DNA of 64,000 nucleotides, taken from NCBI RefSeq assembly GCF_003386285.1, contig NZ_QPNC01000033.1, positions 1-64,000 on the forward strand, written 5' to 3'. Source of the stretch: Nocardiopsis sp. FIRDI 009 (GTDB lineage Bacteria; Actinomycetota; Actinomycetes; Streptosporangiales; Streptosporangiaceae). Position 1 is the stretch's first letter. Each line of letters opens with the position of its first letter. This document shows, piece by piece, positions 19,001 to 27,960 of the stretch. Position numbers and translations under genes: made by a program. Under the pieces are notes generated by a model that was given only the letters and a program-made list of their open reading frames with translations, was not told the origin of the DNA and ran no database searches.

Positions 19001-21459
19001 CGGTCCAGTTCGTCGAGGAGCACCTCCATCGACCACAGGTCCGAGACCAGGTGGTGCAGCATGAGCACCAGCACATCGTCGTCCGGGCCGTGCAGGAGGC
19101 AGAGGCGCACGAGCGGACCGGAGGCCACGTCGAACGGCCGGTAGGCGAGGCGGTGCGCCTCCTCCTCGACGAGGTCGGGACGGGTGTCCCGGAGGTCGTG
19201 CTCGGTGAACTCCGGTTCGAGGACCGCGTGCACCCTCTGGGCCGGTGCGCCGTCGACCACGGGGAAGGAGGTGCGCAGGGCGGTGTGCCGTTCGGAGAGC
19301 AGGGCGAGGGCGCGGCGCATGGCCGGTGCGTCCACCCGGCCGGAGACCCGGGCCGCCATACCGATGTTGTGGGCGGCGCTCGCCGGAGCGAACTGGTGCA
19401 TGAACCACATGGCCCGCTGGTTGTGGGAGAGCGGGTGGTCGGTGGGGCCGTCGGCGGTCTCCGCCCCGGGTGACACACGCGCGGTGGCGGACACCAGGAG
19501 CACCAGTTCGTCGATGGTGGCGGCGAGCGCGTCCTCCAGCTCCAGGTCGATCTGGAGCTGCGTCTGCACGCGGTGCTGGAGCCGGACGGCGTCGAGGGAG
19601 TCCAGGCCCAGTTCCACCAGGGGCCGGTCCGTGGCGATCTCACTCGGCGCCGATCCGACGACGTCGGCGATCGCGGTACGCAGGAAGGACACGAGGCTGT
19701 CGGGCTCCCCGTCGACCTCCGCGCCTGCGGGCGAAGGGGGCTCCTCCGTCTCGGAGCGCAGCTCGGAGAGTACCGTCAGCCTCCCCTCCCGGAGGGCCTC
19801 CCGGCAGGCGCGCCGGGCGATCTTTCCGCTGGTGGTGCGCGGGATGGTCAGGGCACGGACGAGGACCACCGCGTCCGGCCGCACCTCGTGCTCCTCGGCG
19901 ACCGCGGCGCGGATCCGCCGCGCCGCCTCGTCCAGGTCCACGTCCTGGCCGCCCCGGACCTCCTGGACGACGGCGATCCGCTCCCGTCCGTCCGCCTCGT
20001 CCAGGGAGAAGGCGGCCCCGCCGTTGGGCTGGAGGGCGGGCGAGGTCCGCTGGGCGGTGAGTTCGATGTCCTGCGGGTAGTGGTTGCGCCCCCGGACGAT
20101 GATCAGGTCCTTGCTGCGTCCGGTGACGTGGAGCTGCCCGTCCCGGACGAACCCCAGGTCGCCGGTGCGCAGGAAGGGGGTTCCGGGCTCGTCGGCCAGG
20201 GTGCGGCCGAAGGGGTCGTCTTCGGCCTCGGGGCGGTTCCAGTACCCGTGGGCGACACTCGGGCCGCAGACCCAGATCTCGCCGACCACGCCCTCGGGAA
20301 GGGTGGTCCGCGTGGACGGGTCCACGATCTCGACCCGGTGCACGTCCGGGATCGCGCCGCTGGCGACCACGCCGGAGGCCGCGCCGCCGCCGTCGCCCTC
20401 CGCCGGCGGCTCGCACACCCTCACCCCGCCGCCGTGCGGACCGGCCGAGACCATGAGGGACGCCTCAGCCAGGCCGTAGCAGGGCAACAGCGCCGACGCG
20501 CGAAAGCCCGCGACCGCGAACTTGTCGGCGAAGGCCCGCATCGTGTCCTCACGGACGGGCTCCGCCCCGTTGAAGGCCACCTCCCACCTGCTGAGGTCGA
20601 GGTGGGCGGCCTGCTCGTCGGTGACCCGTTCGACGCACAGGTCGTAGGCGAAGTTGGGGGCGCCGCTGACCACGGCCCTCTCGTCGCTGACGGCCTTGAG
20701 CCAGCGGTACGGGTCGCGGACGAAGGTCGTGGGCGCCATCAGGGCCATGGTGCCGCCGCGCCGTACGGTCCCCATGACCGAACCGATGAGGCCCATGTCG
20801 TGGTAGACGGGGAGCCAGGAGACTCCGCGCATGTCGGGGCGCAGACCGAACGCCTCCTGGATCAACGCCGTGTTGGCCAGAAGGTTGTCGTGGGTGAGGG
20901 CGACCCCCCGGGGCGCGGCGGTCGATCCCGACGTGTACTGGAGGAAGGCGAGGGAACCGCCGTCGAGCACGGGGGAGGTCCAGTCGGCGGCCTCCGTGTC
21001 GGGCACGTCGTCGGTGGCGATCAGCCGCAGCCGCTCCAGTCCGGGGACCAGGCCGATCCTCCCGTCCATCCGGTCGCGCCCGGCCGCCGTGGTCAGAGCG
21101 ACCTCCGCCCCGCTGTCCCGGACCATGCCGACCACGCGCGTGAGGGAGCGCGGGTTGCGGGTGGGAGGGTAGGCGGGAACCGCGACGACACCCGCGTACA
21201 GGCAGCCGAAGAAGGCGGCCACGAACTCCAGGCCGGGCGGGTAGAAGAGGAGCGCGGAACGGCCGCCCAGCCCCAGCCCGAGCAGGCGCGCCCCGATGGC
21301 CCTGGCCCGCCGGTCGAGTCCGGCGTAGTCGATGCGCTCGGGGGTCGCGTCGACCTGTTCGGGGTGGAAGCTGAACGCTGTCCTGTCCGGCTGGCCCTCT
21401 GCGGCGCTGGACAGGACGTCCCGCCATGTCCTGGGCGCCTCCGTCGCGGAGATGGTCAT
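16087..21459 (-). CDS. Loading NRPS: FAAL-ACP-C-A-PCP
   Basis: A 1790-residue initiation protein. Residues 15-570 are a fatty acyl-AMP ligase (FLQYTSGSTAAPRGV, YGLAEASLMVS, LRTGDLGFVRDGQLHVTGR), which activates a free fatty acid. An acyl carrier domain follows with Ser621 (VELGLDSLDAV), then a condensation domain about 675-1110 (LHHLVSDLWS at 801), expected to acylate the first amino acid. An A domain spans about 1145-1650 and a PCP follows (WFELGAHSLLL). The A pocket reads approximately D-I-M-M-S-G-L-V-W-K, which I cannot assign. ATG 21459 fits the FAAL N-terminus; in-frame sequence further upstream is promoter DNA. It is divergent from the MFS exporter, with the cluster palindrome midway. 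It shows the product carries an N-terminal lipid. Confidence 0.95.
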   Translation of the reverse strand: MTISATEAPRTWRDVLSSAAEGQPDRTAFSFHPEQVDATPERIDYAGLDRRARAIGARLLGLGLGGRSALLFYPPGLEFVAAFFGCLYAGVVAVPAYPPTRNPRSLTRVVGMVRDSGAEVALTTAAGRDRMDGRIGLVPGLERLRLIATDDVPDTEAADWTSPVLDGGSLAFLQYTSGSTAAPRGVALTHDNLLANTALIQEAFGLRPDMRGVSWLPVYHDMGLIGSVMGTVRRGGTMALMAPTTFVRDPYRWLKAVSDERAVVSGAPNFAYDLCVERVTDEQAAHLDLSRWEVAFNGAEPVREDTMRAFADKFAVAGFRASALLPCYGLAEASLMVSAGPHGGGVRVCEPPAEGDGGGAASGVVASGAIPDVHRVEIVDPSTRTTLPEGVVGEIWVCGPSVAHGYWNRPEAEDDPFGRTLADEPGTPFLRTGDLGFVRDGQLHVTGRSKDLIIVRGRNHYPQDIELTAQRTSPALQPNGGAAFSLDEADGRERIAVVQEVRGGQDVDLDEAARRIRAAVAEEHEVRPDAVVLVRALTIPRTTSGKIARRACREALREGRLTVLSELRSETEEPPSPAGAEVDGEPDSLVSFLRTAIADVVGSAPSEIATDRPLVELGLDSLDAVRLQHRVQTQLQIDLELEDALAATIDELVLLVSATARVSPGAETADGPTDHPLSHNQRAMWFMHQFAPASAAHNIGMAARVSGRVDAPAMRRALALLSERHTALRTSFPVVDGAPAQRVHAVLEPEFTEHDLRDTRPDLVEEEAHRLAYRPFDVASGPLVRLCLLHGPDDDVLVLMLHHLVSDLWSMEVLLDELDRLYRAFDTGAPVPEWGLAPSHLRAVRHEAARLEGDGADRLADFWRDRLDGAPTELDLPTDHPRPAEQRFRTGTARFRLDADLTRALKECAAATGTTLYSVLLGAYQVFLSRHTGRDDVLVGTPVHGRGRAETAGTVGNLVNTAVLRGRIDPGRSFTDHTRAVDHGVREALRRDFPLPLLVERLRVNRDLGRQPLVQTLFTFQRPVGAQPEGMSSIVLGDRDGSLALGGLELRPVPLDPPNGLFDLSVTFAESADGLGGLLQYDTDLFTRETAERMARRLSTLLAQIGAAPERPVGELPMLDAEERERVLYGLTGTSVDHRPEEYVFHRFGALARSRPDDPAVAFDSAALATDTPSAPETVADVPTLTYAELDEASDRLAAYLVSRGVGPEEVVGLLLPRSADAVVAMLAVFKAGGAYLPIDADLPDERIDYIIEDSGARTVLTATAPERPLGRGVEVVALDTMGETLAAQPPGTPPCRLNPENTAYLIYTSGSTGRPKGVQVPHRAMTHFLEAMRLAHDHGPGDRVLAMASFSFDISVMEVFLPLITGGTVHIADTAVKTDGAQLRARLDSGLFSHAMATPATWQLLGDARWKGHPDLVVSSGGEALSPALAARLVGRGRALWNLYGPTETTVWSAAARIDEVGEGPVPIGSPLGATSVYVLGPDLEPVPEGVIGEVVIGGLGVVRGYAARPGLTADRFVPDPYTGPPGARMYRTGDLARFGSDGHLEFLGRADHQVKFHGHRIELGEIESALDQHPIVRRSAVLLHETESVSALVAYVEARSRVNTAAFDRQAADRALREVLRDRLPAYMVPTHFVWLAELPLNTSGKLDRGRLPAPEVAASTSSEAPATDTERALAGIVSELLGGARVGRDDNWFELGAHSLLLSRLLLRMGDSFGVRPPLHRLFEQPTLRGVAALVDEADGADEAAPPPARSITRVDRRGFASNAGSGRADVLRRLRAARGTQTGADS

Positions 21460-21556
21460 ACCTCGTCCCTCGTTCGTCTGATCCCGGTCGTGTGCGCGCC
21501 GGCACCAACCGGTCGCGACCGCTTCCAGACTCCTTTCGGAGGGCGCCCCGCCGAAA

Positions 21557-21572
21557 TAGGGGGTTTCCCGGA
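21557..21572. promoter_or_regulatory. Cluster operator, copy A
   Basis: TAGGGGGTTTCCCGGA, near palindromic. It lies 98 bp upstream of the FAAL-NRPS start and 90 bp upstream of the divergent MFS start. It matches the consensus TMGGGRRWWTCCCSSA shared with sites at 37219, 48577 and 52916, and resembles PAS-LuxR (PimM-type) operators, from memory CTVGGGAWWTCCCBAG. Confidence 0.6.
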
Positions 21573-21661
21573 CTCCACGCGCGGGAGCGGCGGTGCGACT
21601 TTGCGAGGGTGCGGACCCCTGTCCGCTCCTCCCCGTCGACTCCTTCCGTGAGAGGTGCACC

Positions 21662-22924
21662 ATGACGACTCAGAGACCCGTGTCGCCGCCCGGAGCCGGA
21701 AGGGGGGCCGCACCGCTGCGCGACCTTCGGCTGTTCTGGGGCGGAGATCTCTTCTCCCAGCTGGGTTCGCAGACCACGCTCTTCCTGCTGCCGGTCCTGG
21801 CCGTGGCCGCGTTGGACGCCTCGGGCACGCAGGTCGGACTGCTCCAGACCCTCTACATGGCGCCGTTCGTCGTCCTGCCGCTCCTGGCGGGGCTGGTGCT
21901 GGAACACCGGCCGCTGCGTCCGGTGCTGGTCCTGGTGGACGTGGCGAGGGCCGCTCTCGTGGCGGCCGTGGCGGTGACGGCGCTGAGCGGCCGGATGGAG
22001 CTGCACCACCTGTGGGTCGCGGCTCTGGTCGGCGGGTGCCTGACGGTGGTCTACGACATCGCCGTGGCCTCCTACGTACCGCGTCTGGCGTCCACGGAAC
22101 TGCTCGACGTGGCGCACAGCCGGGTGTCGGCGAACCTGGCCGTCGGCGGGACCGCCGGGCCCGGCGTCGGCGGGTGGGCGGCCAGCCTGTTGGGCCCGGC
22201 GGCGGCGATGGGGCTGGGCGGCGCGGCCTACCTGGGGTCGGCGCTGACGCTCGTGTTCGTCCGCCGCCGAGAGGTGGTCCCGGTCCGCGAGCACGAGCGC
22301 GACCTGCGGCGCGAACTGTCCGACGGCGTGCGCGCGGTGTTCGCCAACCCGCCGGTCAGAGCCGTGTCGATCCACGCGGCGATCTACAACGCCGGGATTC
22401 CCCTGATCACCGTCGGCGGCCTGATGTACCTGGTCGGCGACCTGGGGATGAGCAGCGGCGGGTACGGAACACTCCTGCTGACGGGCGGTGCGGGCGCGAT
22501 CACCGGTGCGCTGAGCGTGCCCCGGCTCATCGCGCGGATCGGCTACGGGCCGAGCATGCTGACGGTGCTGGTGTTCTCCACGCTCCCCTACCTCCTCCTC
22601 CCCGCCTTCGGAGGCACGGACGCCCCGGGGCTCGCGGCGGCGGGCACGGCCCTGTTCGTCGGCTCCGGCGGCGCCGCGGCCGGAAGCGTGGTCGCGGCCA
22701 CCATCCGGCAGCGGCTCACGCCCCAGCACCTCCGCACCCGGATGAACGCCACCTACCGCCTGGTGAGCTTCGGCGCGATTCCGCTCGGCTCGCTGGGCGC
22801 GGGCGTCCTGACGGACCTGATCGGCGCCCGGGAGACCTTGTGGCTGGCCCCACTCGTACTGCTGGTGTCCTGCCTCCCCGTGCTCCTGGGTCCGGTGCGG
22901 GGCCTGCGCGAGATCCCCGGGTGA
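21662..22924 (+). CDS. MFS exporter
   Basis: A 420-residue major facilitator superfamily transporter with about 12 membrane helices (first: FSQLGSQTTLFLLPVLAVAA). The first loop and the GLVLEHRPLRP motif resemble the MFS_3/enterobactin-exporter-like group of drug and siderophore exporters. ATG 21662 follows GAGAGGTG. It is transcribed divergently from the loading NRPS and shares the operator at 21557, so it is probably co-induced and exports the finished lipopeptide and protects the producer. A strong hairpin follows its stop and separates it from the convergent C-PCP gene. Confidence 0.88.
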   Translation: MTTQRPVSPPGAGRGAAPLRDLRLFWGGDLFSQLGSQTTLFLLPVLAVAALDASGTQVGLLQTLYMAPFVVLPLLAGLVLEHRPLRPVLVLVDVARAALVAAVAVTALSGRMELHHLWVAALVGGCLTVVYDIAVASYVPRLASTELLDVAHSRVSANLAVGGTAGPGVGGWAASLLGPAAAMGLGGAAYLGSALTLVFVRRREVVPVREHERDLRRELSDGVRAVFANPPVRAVSIHAAIYNAGIPLITVGGLMYLVGDLGMSSGGYGTLLLTGGAGAITGALSVPRLIARIGYGPSMLTVLVFSTLPYLLLPAFGGTDAPGLAAAGTALFVGSGGAAAGSVVAATIRQRLTPQHLRTRMNATYRLVSFGAIPLGSLGAGVLTDLIGARETLWLAPLVLLVSCLPVLLGPVRGLREIPG

Positions 22925-22931
22925 GCGCCGG

Positions 22932-22963
22932 GGTGGGGCCGTGCGCGCCCGCACGGCCCCACC
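22932..22963. terminator. Bidirectional terminator between convergent genes
   Basis: GGTGGGGCCGTGCG (22932-22945) pairs with CGCACGGCCCCACC (22950-22963) around CGCC: 14 perfect base pairs in the 51-bp gap between the MFS gene and the C-PCP gene, both of which end here. Confidence 0.85.
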
Positions 22964-22975
22964 GGCCCCGGCCCC

Positions 22976-24595
22976 TCAGCCCGTGGCCGACGCGAGCTGT
23001 CGGACGGTGTGCTCCCCGAGCACCATGTCCACCGGCAGTTCGACGCCCTTGTCCCGCGCCCGCATGACGATCCGGACCGCGCGCATCGAATCGCCGCCGA
23101 GTGCGTAGAACTCGTCCCGCACACTGGTCACGGGTGTCCCGAGCTCCTCTCCCCAGAGTTCCAGGAGCAGGTGCTCGGTCGGGGTCGCGGGCAGGGTGTC
23201 CTCGCCGTCGGACTCCTCCGGTCCGGCCTCGTGCACCGGGGCCGCGGCGGGGTCGTCGCGCTCGGCGACCGGACAGGGCAGCGCGGACAACGGTGTGTCG
23301 GGGGCGGCGGCCCAGGTGCGCAGGACCGAGCCGATCGACTCGGCGAGGAGGTCGGCGGTCTCCTGGTCGAACCGGTCCGCCCGCAGACCGACGGTCCCGC
23401 TCAGCGCGTCCCCGCCCTCCACCAGGTCCACGGTGACGTCGAAGACCGCGGTGCTCTGCGCGAGGCGGACCGGCTCACCGGTCAGCCCGGGGAGGGAGAG
23501 GTCCTCGGGGAGCGGGGTGTTGTTGACCGCGAGCATGGTCTGCGCCAGCGGGAGGCGGCCCGCCGCGCGCTCGGGCCGGAGTTCGCCGACCAGTACCTCG
23601 AAGGGCACGTCGGCGTTGTCGTAGGCGCCGAAGCTGCTGTCGCGCACCCGCTCCATCAGGGTGGTCAGGGACGGGTCGTCGGACAGGTCGACGCGCACCG
23701 GCAGGGTGTTGACGAAGAAGCCGACCATGCCCTCCAGCTCGGGCTCCCCGCGTCCCGCCACGGGTGAGGCGACCACGACGTCGTCCTGACCACTCCAGCG
23801 GGCCAGAACGGCCGTGTGCGCGGCCATGGCCACCATGGTGGGGGTGACGCCGCCCGGCGCGATCGCGCGTAGGTGCCGCACCGCCATGGCCGGGACGCGG
23901 AGCGGAGCGGTGACCGAGGCGTGCGGCGGGGCGTCCGCCGCCCGGGGGCCGGCGGGCAGCGCGAGCGCCCGCGGAGCGCCCCGCAGGCGCTCGCGCCAGT
24001 AGTCGACCTGGCCGCTGAGCGAACCGCCGTCGACCTGCTCCCGCTGCCAGAGCGCGTAGTCGGCGTACTGCACCGGGATCTCCGGGAGTTCGGCGTCCGA
24101 GCCCCCGACCACGGCCGCGTACAGGGCCGCGATCTCGGCGAGCATCACCCCCAGGGACCAGCCGTCGGTCACGGTGTGGTGGGCGACCAGGACGAGGACG
24201 TGCTCGTCCTCCGCCACCGCCAGCAGGTGGCCCCGCAGGAGCGGGCCCTCGGCCAGGTCGAACGGCAGCGCGGCGAGCTCGCCGATCCGGGCGAGAACGG
24301 CCTCCTCGGAGCCGTCCACGGATTCGGCGACCAGGTCGAACGGCAGCGCCTCCCGCACGACCTGTGTCACCTCTCCGTCGCGCATCTGGAGCACGGTGCG
24401 CAGCACCTCGTGCCGCCGTACCAGGCCGGAGACCGCCTCGGCCAGGGCGGGTGCGTCGAGCCGCCCCCGCAGCCGTACCGCCAGGGGCACGTTGTACAGC
24501 GCGGTCTCCGGCGAGATCTGCTCCAACAGCCACAGCCGTTCCTGGCCGTAGGATGCCGGGAGGACGTAGAGGTCCTCCCCCACCGTCGTCGTCAT
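22976..24595 (-). CDS. NRPS C-PCP didomain without an A domain
   Basis: A 539-residue split module. A canonical condensation domain occupies about 10-430 (SYGQERLWLLEQ, catalytic VAHHTVTDGWS), followed directly by a carrier domain at about 465-535 with its serine in FYALGGDSMRAV. There is no adenylation domain, so its carrier must be loaded in trans. The stand-alone A domain at 53019-55061, which in turn lacks a carrier, is the natural partner. ATG 24595 overlaps the stop of the Ser module (ATGA). No docking motif is obvious. Confidence 0.93.
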   Translation of the reverse strand: MTTTVGEDLYVLPASYGQERLWLLEQISPETALYNVPLAVRLRGRLDAPALAEAVSGLVRRHEVLRTVLQMRDGEVTQVVREALPFDLVAESVDGSEEAVLARIGELAALPFDLAEGPLLRGHLLAVAEDEHVLVLVAHHTVTDGWSLGVMLAEIAALYAAVVGGSDAELPEIPVQYADYALWQREQVDGGSLSGQVDYWRERLRGAPRALALPAGPRAADAPPHASVTAPLRVPAMAVRHLRAIAPGGVTPTMVAMAAHTAVLARWSGQDDVVVASPVAGRGEPELEGMVGFFVNTLPVRVDLSDDPSLTTLMERVRDSSFGAYDNADVPFEVLVGELRPERAAGRLPLAQTMLAVNNTPLPEDLSLPGLTGEPVRLAQSTAVFDVTVDLVEGGDALSGTVGLRADRFDQETADLLAESIGSVLRTWAAAPDTPLSALPCPVAERDDPAAAPVHEAGPEESDGEDTLPATPTEHLLLELWGEELGTPVTSVRDEFYALGGDSMRAVRIVMRARDKGVELPVDMVLGEHTVRQLASATG

Positions 24596-27500
24596 CTCGT
24601 TCCTCCGTTGTCGCGAACCGTCCGTGTGTGCGCGGCCCCCGCCCTGTACCGGCTCCGGTCGACCCGGCGCAGGACCGGACCCCGTACCTCGGCGCGGTGT
24701 CCGGCGCTTTGGACCTGCGCGGCCATCGCGCCGACGGTGGGTGCGGCGAACAGCCGTTCCATCGGCAGCTCGGCGCGCAGGTCCACCCGGATTCGGTGGG
24801 CGAGTTTGACCGCGAGGAGGGAGTTGCCTCCGAGCTCGAAGAAGTCGTCCGAGACACCGACGCGGTCCGCGCCGAGGATCTCGGTCCACAGGCGGGCCAC
24901 GTCGCGCTCGGCGGGGGTGGCGGGCGCCACGTGCTCCCGTCGCCGGGCGGACGCGACCGGGTCGGGGAGCCGCCGCCGGTCGAGCTTGCCGTTGGGGCTG
25001 AGCGGCCACGCGTCGACGAGGGCGAACGCGACGGGGACCATGTGCCGCGGGAGCCGGCGGCCCAGGGCCTCGCGCAGGCGCGCGGCCAGTTCTTCGGGGT
25101 TCTCATCCCACCCGTCGTCGCGCCGCGGGCGGACGTAGGCGACCAGCCGGGGGCCGGCCGAGCCGCTCGCGCGCACGTCCGCGACCGCGGACTCCACCCC
25201 CTCCAGGTCGGTGAGGGCGGTCTCGACCTCGCCGAGTTCGACCCGCATGCCACGCAGTTTGACCTGACCGTCCATCCGCCCCAGGTACTCCACGGTCCCG
25301 TCCGGCCGCCACCGGGCGAGGTCGCCGGTCCGGTACAGGCGGCCCCCGTCCGCGCCGAAGGGGTCGGGCACGAACCGCTCCGCGGTCAGGCCGGGGCGGT
25401 CCCAGTAACCGCGGCAGACCTGGACGCCGCCGATCAGCAGCTCCCCGGGGGCGCCGACGGGGACGGGCTCCAGGTGCTCGTCCACCACGCGGATGGTGCA
25501 GCCGTCGACGGGGCGGCCGATGGGGACGCGGTGCCCGTACCCCTCGCGGCAGTCGAACCAGGTGACGTCGATGGCCGCCTCGGTGGGTCCGTACAGGTTG
25601 TGCACCGGGACTCCCGGAAGCCTGCGCCCGGCCTCGTCGACCAGGCGGGCGGGCAGTTCCTCGCCGCTGCACACCAGGCGGCGCAGCCTCCGGCACCCGT
25701 CCAGGGAGGGCGCGGTGAGGAAGGCCGCGAGCATGGAGGGCACGAAGTGGATCGTGGTGACGTCCGCCGTCTCCACCAACGCGGCCAGCCTGACCGGGTC
25801 GGCGTGCTCGCCCGGCCGCGCCAGGACGCACCGCGCACCGGTGATCAGCGGCCAGAACAGCTCCCAGACCGAGACGTCGAATCCGATCGGCGTCTTCTGG
25901 AGGACCCCCTCGCCGGGTTCCAGGCCGTAGCGCCGCTGCATCCACAGGAGCCGGTTGACCACGGCCCGGTGCTCGTTCATCGCGCCCTTGGGGCGGCCGG
26001 TGGAGCCGGAGGTGTGGATGACGTAGGCCAGGGAGCGGTCGTCCACCCGGACGTCGAGCGGTTCGGCCGACTGGGCGGCGATCTCGTCGGCGTCGCGGTC
26101 GGGGCAGACCAGCCGGGTGCCGGACAGCGCCTCCGCGACCTCCGGTGCGAGCGCGTCCGCGTCGGCGACGACCACCCTCGCACGGGTGTCCTCCAGCATC
26201 ATCCGGAGGCGTTCGGCCGGGTACTGGGTGTCCAGGGGCAGGTAGGCGCCGCCCGCCTTGAGGACCGCGAGCAGGCCCGTGAGCAGGTGCGGTCCGCGCG
26301 GCAACCCCACGCCGACGACGGTGTCGGGCCCCACACCCTCCTCCCGCAGCAGCCGGGCGAGCCGGTTGGCCCGGCGGTCCAGCTCCGCGTAGGTGAGGAC
26401 GGTGTCCCGGTACTGGACGGCGACCGCCCCGGGATCCAGGGCGACCCGCTCCTCGAACAGTCCGTGCAGGGTGGCCGAGCCGGTTCCCGGCACCGGTTCG
26501 GGCGACCCGCCGAACCCTTCCAGGAGCCCGGAGCACTCGTCCGCGCCCAGCAGGCCGAGCCGTGAGACGGGGAGGTCGGGGGAGGCGTGGGTCAGCACCC
26601 GGCGCAGGGAGTCGGCGAGGCTCCGGGCGGTCTCCGCGTCGTACAGCTCGGTGCTGTACTCCACGCGGGCCTCCCAGCCGCCGCCCTCCAGCGGTTCGAG
26701 GTTGACCTCCAGGTCGAACTTGGCGGTACCGGTGTCCAGGGCGAACAGCTCGAAGTCAACCCCGCGGGCCGTGAGCAGCGGGCGGGGCGACTCGTCGACC
26801 TGGAACAGGTGGCGGACGAGGGACGGGCGCCCGCCGGGGTCGCGTTCGGTCCGCGCGGCCTCCACGATCCTCTCGAAGGGGGCCTCCGCGTTGGAGTGGG
26901 CGTCGAGCATGGTGTCGTGGATCCGTCGCACCAGGTCGCCGAAGGTCGGATCCCCGGAGAGGTCGACCCGCACCGGCAGGGTGTTGACGAAGAAGCCGAT
27001 GAGCGGGGCGGCCTCGGGGCGCTGCCGGCCCGCCACGGGAACCCCGACGACCAGGTCCTCCTGGCGCGACCAGCGGGACAGCACGACCGCGAAGGCGGAG
27101 AGGCCCACCGCGAAGGGGGTGGTGCCGCCGCGCCCGACGATCCGGTCGATCGCGGAGCGGCCGGGGACCGTGAAGACGATCGAACCGCCGGAGAAGTCCG
27201 GAGCGGCCGGACGCGGCCGATCCGTCGGTATCTCCGTCAGGGGCGCCCCGGCCAGACGGTCGCGCCAGTGATCCAGCTGCCGGGCGACCTCGGGTGTGTC
27301 CCCGCGCTCGTTCTGCCACACGGCGTAGTCGGCGTACTGGATGTCCAGGGAGGGCGCGGCGGACGCGGTCCGCGCCTCGTAGGCCGCGACCAGCTCCGCG
27401 ATCAGGATCTCCAACGACCATCCGTCGGAGACGATGTGGTGGAGGCAGACCACCAGCGCGTGATCGTCCTCGGCGACGCGCAGGAGGTGGAACCGGACCA

Positions 27501-27933
27501 CGGGCCCGTGCTCCAGGTCGAAGGGCTCGGCGGCGAGCTCCCTGGCCGCCGGGAGCGGATCACCGTCCACGTCGGAGACCGGCAGGTCGACCGCCTCGGG
27601 GGGCAGCACCCGCTGGACGGGTTCGCCGTCCGCGCGCTGCGAGAAGACCGAGCGCAGGACCTCGTGCCGCCCGACGATCCCGGTCAGCGCGGCGCGCAGC
27701 GCGGCCGTGTCCAGGGGGCCGCGCAGACGGGCTCCGCCGCTGACGTTGTACAGGGCGCTCCCCGGCCGGAGCCGTTCGAGGACCCACAGTCGCCGCTGTC
27801 CCGGGGAGAGCGGGACCGGTTCCTCCGGGGCGGTCCTGGGACGGACACGCCCGTCGCCGTCGCCCATGCCGCGCCTGCGCCGCAGTTCGCGGAGCAGTTC
27901 CCGGCGCTCGTCGCTCATCCATTCAGTGCCCAT
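24592..27933 (-). CDS. NRPS module C-A-PCP, serine-specific
   Basis: A 1113-residue elongation module. Condensation domain about 35-460 (CLHHIVSDGWS, canonical), adenylation domain about 480-985 (YVIHTSGSTGRPKG, YRTGDLARW, NGKLDR), carrier domain about 1005-1075 (FFELGGNSLLAV). The pocket aligned to GrsA reads D-V-W-H-V-S-L-I-D-K, the well-known serine code (TIHFVPSML is also typical of serine domains). Dehydration or later editing of the serine is not shown by any domain here. ATG 27933 follows GAGGAAAGG at 6 nt. An ATGA overlap couples it to the C-PCP gene. Confidence 0.96.
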   Translation of the reverse strand: MGTEWMSDERRELLRELRRRRGMGDGDGRVRPRTAPEEPVPLSPGQRRLWVLERLRPGSALYNVSGGARLRGPLDTAALRAALTGIVGRHEVLRSVFSQRADGEPVQRVLPPEAVDLPVSDVDGDPLPAARELAAEPFDLEHGPVVRFHLLRVAEDDHALVVCLHHIVSDGWSLEILIAELVAAYEARTASAAPSLDIQYADYAVWQNERGDTPEVARQLDHWRDRLAGAPLTEIPTDRPRPAAPDFSGGSIVFTVPGRSAIDRIVGRGGTTPFAVGLSAFAVVLSRWSRQEDLVVGVPVAGRQRPEAAPLIGFFVNTLPVRVDLSGDPTFGDLVRRIHDTMLDAHSNAEAPFERIVEAARTERDPGGRPSLVRHLFQVDESPRPLLTARGVDFELFALDTGTAKFDLEVNLEPLEGGGWEARVEYSTELYDAETARSLADSLRRVLTHASPDLPVSRLGLLGADECSGLLEGFGGSPEPVPGTGSATLHGLFEERVALDPGAVAVQYRDTVLTYAELDRRANRLARLLREEGVGPDTVVGVGLPRGPHLLTGLLAVLKAGGAYLPLDTQYPAERLRMMLEDTRARVVVADADALAPEVAEALSGTRLVCPDRDADEIAAQSAEPLDVRVDDRSLAYVIHTSGSTGRPKGAMNEHRAVVNRLLWMQRRYGLEPGEGVLQKTPIGFDVSVWELFWPLITGARCVLARPGEHADPVRLAALVETADVTTIHFVPSMLAAFLTAPSLDGCRRLRRLVCSGEELPARLVDEAGRRLPGVPVHNLYGPTEAAIDVTWFDCREGYGHRVPIGRPVDGCTIRVVDEHLEPVPVGAPGELLIGGVQVCRGYWDRPGLTAERFVPDPFGADGGRLYRTGDLARWRPDGTVEYLGRMDGQVKLRGMRVELGEVETALTDLEGVESAVADVRASGSAGPRLVAYVRPRRDDGWDENPEELAARLREALGRRLPRHMVPVAFALVDAWPLSPNGKLDRRRLPDPVASARRREHVAPATPAERDVARLWTEILGADRVGVSDDFFELGGNSLLAVKLAHRIRVDLRAELPMERLFAAPTVGAMAAQVQSAGHRAEVRGPVLRRVDRSRYRAGAAHTRTVRDNGGTR

Positions 27934-27960
27934 GGTCAGCCTTTCCTCGTGCTCCGGACG

